A stretch of DNA of 16,986 nt from Candidatus Yonathbacteria bacterium. Its GTDB lineage: Bacteria; Patescibacteriota; Minisyncoccia; Phycocordibacterales; UBA1550. The position numbers and the translations under genes were made by a program. The stretch lies in assembly GCA_016201355.1 (NCBI GenBank), contig JACQCY010000018.1, positions 1-16,986 of the forward strand. Direction: 5' to 3'. The first letter of the stretch is position 1; each line of letters starts with the position of its first letter. This document shows, one piece after another, positions 13,963-16,986 of this stretch. The notes below the pieces were generated by a model. It ran no database searches, had not been told where the DNA came from, and saw only the letters and a program-made list of their open reading frames with translations.

Positions 13963-14035
13963 CCGCCCATAGCTCAATGGTTAGAGTACGTGGCTTATAT
14001 CCACGCGGTTCCAGGTTCGAGTCCTGGTGGGCGGA
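13963..14035 (+). tRNA. tRNA-Ile with anticodon UAU
   Basis: A complete cloverleaf of 73 bases: acceptor CCGCCCA/TGGGCGG, T8-A9, D arm GCTC-AATGGTTA-GAGT, anticodon arm CGTGG-CTTATAT-CCACG, five-base variable loop, T arm CCAGG-TTCGAGT-CCTGG and discriminator A. The anticodon loop places T33, then TAT (34-36) and A37, so it reads the Ile codon AUA. Most bacteria read AUA with a CAU tRNA whose C34 is changed to lysidine by TilS; a genomic UAU is uncommon. The CCA end is not encoded (the next bases are CAA), so it needs the CCA-adding enzyme. The first pair C1-G72 is unusual for tRNA-Ile. The gene is flanked by inverted repeats that extend the acceptor stem to 17 bp in the precursor. Confidence 0.93.
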
Positions 14036-14079
14036 CAAAGATTTGCAATTCGGGCGAGCGACGACATTATATGTACTCA

Positions 14080-14177
14080 TATATCCACGCGGTTCAATGT
14101 GCCCATTTTAAGGAGCGAAGCGACTATAAAATGGTGTATTTCGACTGCGATGAGAGGCGAGTCCTGATGGGCGGACA
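14080..14177 (+). pseudogene. Broken second copy of the 3' half of the tRNA with a 62-base insertion
   Basis: Positions 14080-14095 repeat tRNA positions 13996-14011 exactly (anticodon loop to variable loop). Positions 14158-14177 repeat 14018-14037 with one mismatch in 20 (T-loop to beyond the acceptor end). In the tRNA these pieces are separated by six bases; here by 62 (14096-14157). The insert contains CCATTTTA and TAAAATGG, which pair around a loop with GGAGCGAAGCGAC. No 5' half exists upstream, so it cannot fold into a tRNA alone. It is either a remnant of a second tRNA or integration event, or part of a structured tail of the tRNA transcript. Confidence 0.65.
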
Positions 14178-14190
14178 CAATTTTACAACA

Positions 14191-14224
14191 CAAAAGAGCG
14201 ACGCCGTACGGCGTCGCTCTTTTG
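14191..14224. terminator. Bidirectional terminator between the tRNA locus and ftsH
   Basis: Perfect palindrome of 34 bases: AAAAGAGCGACGCC (14192-14205), GTAC, GGCGTCGCTCTTTT (14210-14223). The GC-rich core with T-runs on both strands can end the tRNA transcript (plus) and the ftsH transcript (minus, stop at 14254). Confidence 0.88.
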
Positions 14225-14253
14225 TTGTCGCATCTCCAATCTCCGCAAAAACA

Positions 14254-16209
14254 CTAATTAACTGCCTTCCTCTTCGGCTTTATGCCATTAAGCACCAACA
14301 ATTTTTCAAATTCATCGCGTTCGATGGATTCTTTGGATATAAGCTCCTCCGCGATAGCATCGAGCGCTTTGCGATGCTCGGTGCATACCATTCGCGCGCG
14401 CGCAAAGGCATCGTTCATTATCTTTGAAACCTCTCCATCAATTTTCATTGAAACATCCTCTGAATAATCTTTGCCGTCAACTCCGCGACCGCCAAAGAGC
14501 GTTCTCCCTCGAGAGCCTTCAAGAGCCATTGGCCCAAGTTTCTCCGACATACCATATTTGGTCACCATATCACGCGCCATCGCTGTTGAAACTTGCAAAT
14601 CGTTCGAAGGGCCAGTAGTTATATCCCCAAACATCATTTCCTCTGCGACATATCCGCCAAGCGACATCGCAATATCATCCAAGAATTCTTTCTTTGACTG
14701 AAGACGTGTTTCTTCGAGAGGAAGCTTGAGTGTGTATCCGCCCGCATGCCCGCGCGCGATGATAGATATTTTATGCACAGGGTCAGCATGAGGAAGAACT
14801 GACGCAACCAAAGCATGCCCTGCTTCGTGGTATGCGGTGATTTTCTTTTCTTCTTTAGAAAGAATATGACTCTTGCGCTCGGGACCGAGCATTACTTTTT
14901 CAATAGCGCGGATAAAATCAAATTGCGCAACCGTCTTGCGACCTTCGCGCGCAGCGAGAATCGCTCCTTCGTTCATCAATGAATACAAATCCGCTCCCGA
15001 AAATCCCGGCGTGCGTTCCGCGATAATCTTCAAATTAACATCTTCTGCAAGGGGCTTCTTGCCTTTATGAATCTCTAAAATCTCCTCGCGCCCCTCCCGG
15101 TCGGGGAGCTCAAGTGTCACCCTGCGATCGAAGCGACCCGGGCGGAGGAGCGCAGGGTCAAGCACATCGGGCATATTGGTCGCCGCCATAACGATGACCT
15201 TTTCTGTCGGCTCAAAGCCATCCATCTCGACAAGAATCTGGTTGAGTGTCTGTTCGCGTTCGTCATTACCACCCCCAACGCCACCACCGCGAACACGACC
15301 CACGGCGTCTATTTCATCGACAAAGATGATGGCAGGAGCCGCTTTTTTCGCCATTTTAAATAGATCACGCACACGCGATGCTCCCACGCCGACGAACATT
15401 TCAACAAATTCTGAACCCGAAAGATGAAAAAAAGGCACACCACTCTCACCGGCGACCGCGCGCGCAAGGAGCGTCTTGCCGGTACCTGGGGCACCCATCA
15501 AGAGGACGCCCTTGGGGATACGCGCGCCGATGTCGAGAAATTTTTGAGGACTACGGAGAAAATCAACAATTTCAACAAGCTCTTCTTTTGCTTCTTTTGC
15601 GCCGGCAACATCTTTGAAGGTAACCTTCTGCCCCGCATCGCTCGGATCAATGATACGCGCCTTTGATTGCCCAAACATAAATGCTTGCGCCCCCGCGCCT
15701 TTAACTTGTCGTGAGAGAAACCAAATGAAAAATCCAATAAGTAAAATCGGGAGCAAGAATGGCATAAGATTGATAACCCAATACCACAAACTGCTTTCAT
15801 TTTTTACCTCGACGACGACCTTGGAAAGTTTCTCTGCATTTACTCCGTAATTCACGAGTGTTTGAGAAAAAGATGCTTCGACCTCTTTCTTTGACTTCTT
15901 AAGAGTTCCATCAATATATTCAACTTGCACGGTATCCCCTTCCACCGAGATATTTTTTACTGCGCCGGCATTAATATCCTGAGCAATTTGAGAAACGGCG
16001 ATGTTTTCAACTTTATTCCTCTCTCCCGTAATCATTGAATAGAGCGTCGCAATAATAAGAAAAACAAGAATCACCCCCATAAAGTTGGTGAGCAAATTCC
16101 CTCCTTTTGGAAATTTTGAAATGATGCCCGGTAATTTTTCCAACGGGTTTTTGTTCTTTTCTGTTCCTCTCTTTTTCTCTCCTGTTCCTTTTTTATTGTT
16201 TTTTACCAT
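14254..16209 (-). CDS. ftsH: ATP-dependent zinc metalloprotease FtsH
   Basis: From ATG 16209 this is 651 residues, a normal FtsH length. Two membrane helices (about 41-60 and 140-166) flank a small periplasmic-side domain. The AAA+ module has Walker A GAPGTGKT (239-246), Walker B 'IIFVDEIDA' (294-302) and the second region of homology with 'ALLRPGRFDRR'. The peptidase has HEAGH (461-465) for zinc, with Asp537 ('NDLQ') as third ligand. FtsH hexamers pull membrane and short-lived cytosolic proteins into the protease chamber. The N-terminal 35 residues are rich in Lys and Gly. ATG 16209 is preferred to the frame's first ATG (16263) because a TATACT box lies between them and the extension is unlike FtsH. 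The C-terminus is basic and short. It is transcribed alone, with terminators on both sides. Confidence 0.97.
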   Translation of the reverse strand: MVKNNKKGTGEKKRGTEKNKNPLEKLPGIISKFPKGGNLLTNFMGVILVFLIIATLYSMITGERNKVENIAVSQIAQDINAGAVKNISVEGDTVQVEYIDGTLKKSKKEVEASFSQTLVNYGVNAEKLSKVVVEVKNESSLWYWVINLMPFLLPILLIGFFIWFLSRQVKGAGAQAFMFGQSKARIIDPSDAGQKVTFKDVAGAKEAKEELVEIVDFLRSPQKFLDIGARIPKGVLLMGAPGTGKTLLARAVAGESGVPFFHLSGSEFVEMFVGVGASRVRDLFKMAKKAAPAIIFVDEIDAVGRVRGGGVGGGNDEREQTLNQILVEMDGFEPTEKVIVMAATNMPDVLDPALLRPGRFDRRVTLELPDREGREEILEIHKGKKPLAEDVNLKIIAERTPGFSGADLYSLMNEGAILAAREGRKTVAQFDFIRAIEKVMLGPERKSHILSKEEKKITAYHEAGHALVASVLPHADPVHKISIIARGHAGGYTLKLPLEETRLQSKKEFLDDIAMSLGGYVAEEMMFGDITTGPSNDLQVSTAMARDMVTKYGMSEKLGPMALEGSRGRTLFGGRGVDGKDYSEDVSMKIDGEVSKIMNDAFARARMVCTEHRKALDAIAEELISKESIERDEFEKLLVLNGIKPKRKAVN

Positions 16210-16220
16210 AGAATAACACC

Positions 16221-16226
16221 AGTATA
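16221..16226 (-). promoter_or_regulatory. Candidate -10 box of ftsH
   Basis: TATACT on the minus strand ends 11 bases before the ATG at 16209, giving a leader of about 5 nt, again too short for a Shine-Dalgarno site. No strong -35. Confidence 0.5.
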
Positions 16227-16250
16227 CACGAAAAAGTAGTGGAGGAAAAC

Positions 16251-16282
16251 AAAAAAGGGGCAATCATTCGTTTGATTGCCCC
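16251..16282 (-). terminator. Intrinsic terminator of the SPFH-like gene
   Basis: A perfect 10-bp stem GGGGCAATCA/TGATTGCCCC (16257-16266 with 16273-16282, six-base loop) is followed on the minus strand by TTTTTTG. It lies 21 bases after the stop of the upstream minus-strand gene and separates it from ftsH. Confidence 0.92.
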
Positions 16283-16303
16283 TCAAGAAGAAACCGTATC
16301 TCC

Positions 16304-16939
16304 TTATTTACTGAAATATCCATGAAGAGGGGAGGCCATGTCCACACTCCCTTGAATGTTTATCCCGAGAATCTTTGTTGATGCCGTCATTGTCTCCGCC
16401 GCCATCTTGGACTCCAATACCAAGGTGGAAATGTCCGAGGTGTTTTTTTGCGCGACTACTTTCTTAAAAGACTCCGCGAGAAGTCCCCCAAAGTAGTTCT
16501 TTAAACCATTGTCGGGGTCGTCCTTATATCGGAGGACAATATCCTTTATGTTTTCTTCTTTTAGGTTTCGAAGAGAAACTTTGATACGAACGAACCCCTC
16601 GACCATTAACCCGTCTTTGGTCGTTGCCGTGACATTATAAACAACCACATCAACAACCTTGCTGATCCTTGCCACCGAGGTGTCCCCCGCCCATCCATTA
16701 CCCTTAAAGGGGACTCGGACGAGATACCCTCCCTCATTTGCAATCTGTCCGTTTATTATCCATACATCATTATTGATTGGAAAATAGACGAACGAAGATA
16801 ATACGAAGATGCAAAAAGCAACAGAAGTGATTACTTTCTCTACTCTGAGGGAGCAATAGTAATACTCCAGAAACAGAGCCTCGCAGAGTACCCTTGTAAT
16901 GGCAACCACCGCAATGGCTAGAATGAGACCGAAAACCAC
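16304..16939 (-). CDS. Two-helix membrane protein with SPFH/prohibitin-like domain
   Basis: This 211-residue protein has two N-terminal hydrophobic stretches (about 2-27 and 35-53). The following domain has 'VVVYNVTATTKDGLMVEGFV' (98-117), which resembles the 'vTtKDgl.v.v...v.yrv' strand pair of SPFH (band 7/prohibitin) proteins. Helices and 'AAETMTASTKILGINIQGSV' follow, like the start of the SPFH coiled coil. SPFH proteins form membrane rings and in bacteria often control FtsH (HflK/HflC), and here ftsH is the next gene downstream on the same strand, though a terminator lies between. The protein is shorter than HflK/C and lacks their long coiled coil. The start is GTG at 16939, the only usual start codon after an in-frame TGA. 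The family call is moderate. Confidence 0.6.
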   Translation of the reverse strand: MVFGLILAIAVVAITRVLCEALFLEYYYCSLRVEKVITSVAFCIFVLSSFVYFPINNDVWIINGQIANEGGYLVRVPFKGNGWAGDTSVARISKVVDVVVYNVTATTKDGLMVEGFVRIKVSLRNLKEENIKDIVLRYKDDPDNGLKNYFGGLLAESFKKVVAQKNTSDISTLVLESKMAAETMTASTKILGINIQGSVDMASPLHGYFSK

Positions 16940-16986
16940 TGTGATATTCTTCTGTCAGATACCCGTAATGGTTCAATACCTTGGAA

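Larger units (their letters stand above)
13915..14084. repeat. Long imperfect inverted repeat enclosing the tRNA
   Basis: The outer arms 13915-13936 and 14063-14084 are inverse complements over 22 bp with one mismatch, which is a G-U pair in RNA. The inner arms 13953-13969 and 14028-14044 pair perfectly over 17 bp and contain the 7-bp tRNA acceptor stem. The segment between (13937-13952 against 14045-14062) is partly complementary. The tRNA thus sits at the tip of a helix of roughly 50 bp in RNA, or of a cruciform in DNA. Confidence 0.75.

Noticed and set aside
13746..13970. Minus-strand 74-residue frame ending 'EEDFNSIANCALGQVL'
   Set aside because: It overlaps the tRNA promoter and the tRNA 5' end, has no promoter or start-site support and no recognised family. 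It is mentioned only within the intergenic entry.
13859..14080. Minus-strand 73-residue frame containing 'HQDSNLEPRGYKPRTLTIEL'
   Set aside because: This is the familiar false protein read from the complement of a tRNA gene; it lies opposite the tRNA-Ile.
16210..16263. Extension of FtsH to ATG 16263
   Set aside because: It would start inside the upstream gene's terminator and span the ftsH -10 box.
1..16986. CRISPR array, transposase, prophage or defence island
   Set aside because: No regularly spaced repeats and no recombinase, Cas or phage genes are visible on either strand; the hicBA pair is the only toxin-antitoxin module.

Overview
The window looks like chromosome from a Candidate Phyla Radiation bacterium (Patescibacteria, probably Parcubacteria). 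This is inference: it rests on the DUF5667-type anti-sigma protein, the short Arg/Gly/Ser-tailed DEAD-box helicase, the ABC-F and DUF378 proteins, the scarcity of metabolic genes, moderate GC and the lack of clear Shine-Dalgarno sites. No rRNA or taxonomic marker is present. There is no CRISPR array, transposase or phage module.

Layout. 1-360: end of a hicB-like antitoxin overlapping the hicA toxin gene. 395-1570: an MFS transporter, then a bidirectional terminator. 1643-4757 (minus): a small DUF378 membrane protein, an ECF sigma factor overlapping its likely DUF5667 anti-sigma gene, and an uncharacterised membrane-anchored protein with a Cys/His motif. 4815-6814 (minus): a CopB-type copper/silver ATPase whose last two membrane helices are deleted; the far C-terminal codons survive downstream, out of frame. 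7117-8481 (minus): a DEAD-box helicase behind a long leader with attenuator-like alternative pairings. 8721-9413 (plus): ung. 9591-11478 (minus): an ABC-F ATPase and an orphan receiver protein, divergent from recG (11514-13703, plus). 13963-14035: a tRNA-Ile(UAU) in a long inverted repeat, followed by a broken copy of its 3' half. 14254-16209 (minus): ftsH. 16304-16939 (minus): a small SPFH-like membrane protein.

Functionally this is mostly housekeeping: DNA repair (Ung, RecG), RNA and ribosome maintenance (DEAD-box, ABC-F), membrane proteostasis (FtsH, SPFH-like), stress signalling (sigma/anti-sigma, receiver) and a small accessory part (toxin-antitoxin, metal ATPase).

The most unusual content is outside the genes. 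Five genes have a -10-like hexamer ending exactly six bases before the ATG, which predicts leaderless mRNAs; in the 35-bp recG/receiver gap two such promoters interlock. A 160-bp repeat begins at the stop codons of two unrelated genes. Several near-perfect hairpins with three-base loops sit just after stop codons without a T-tract. The tRNA locus and the DEAD-box leader are the best candidates for undescribed RNA-level biology.
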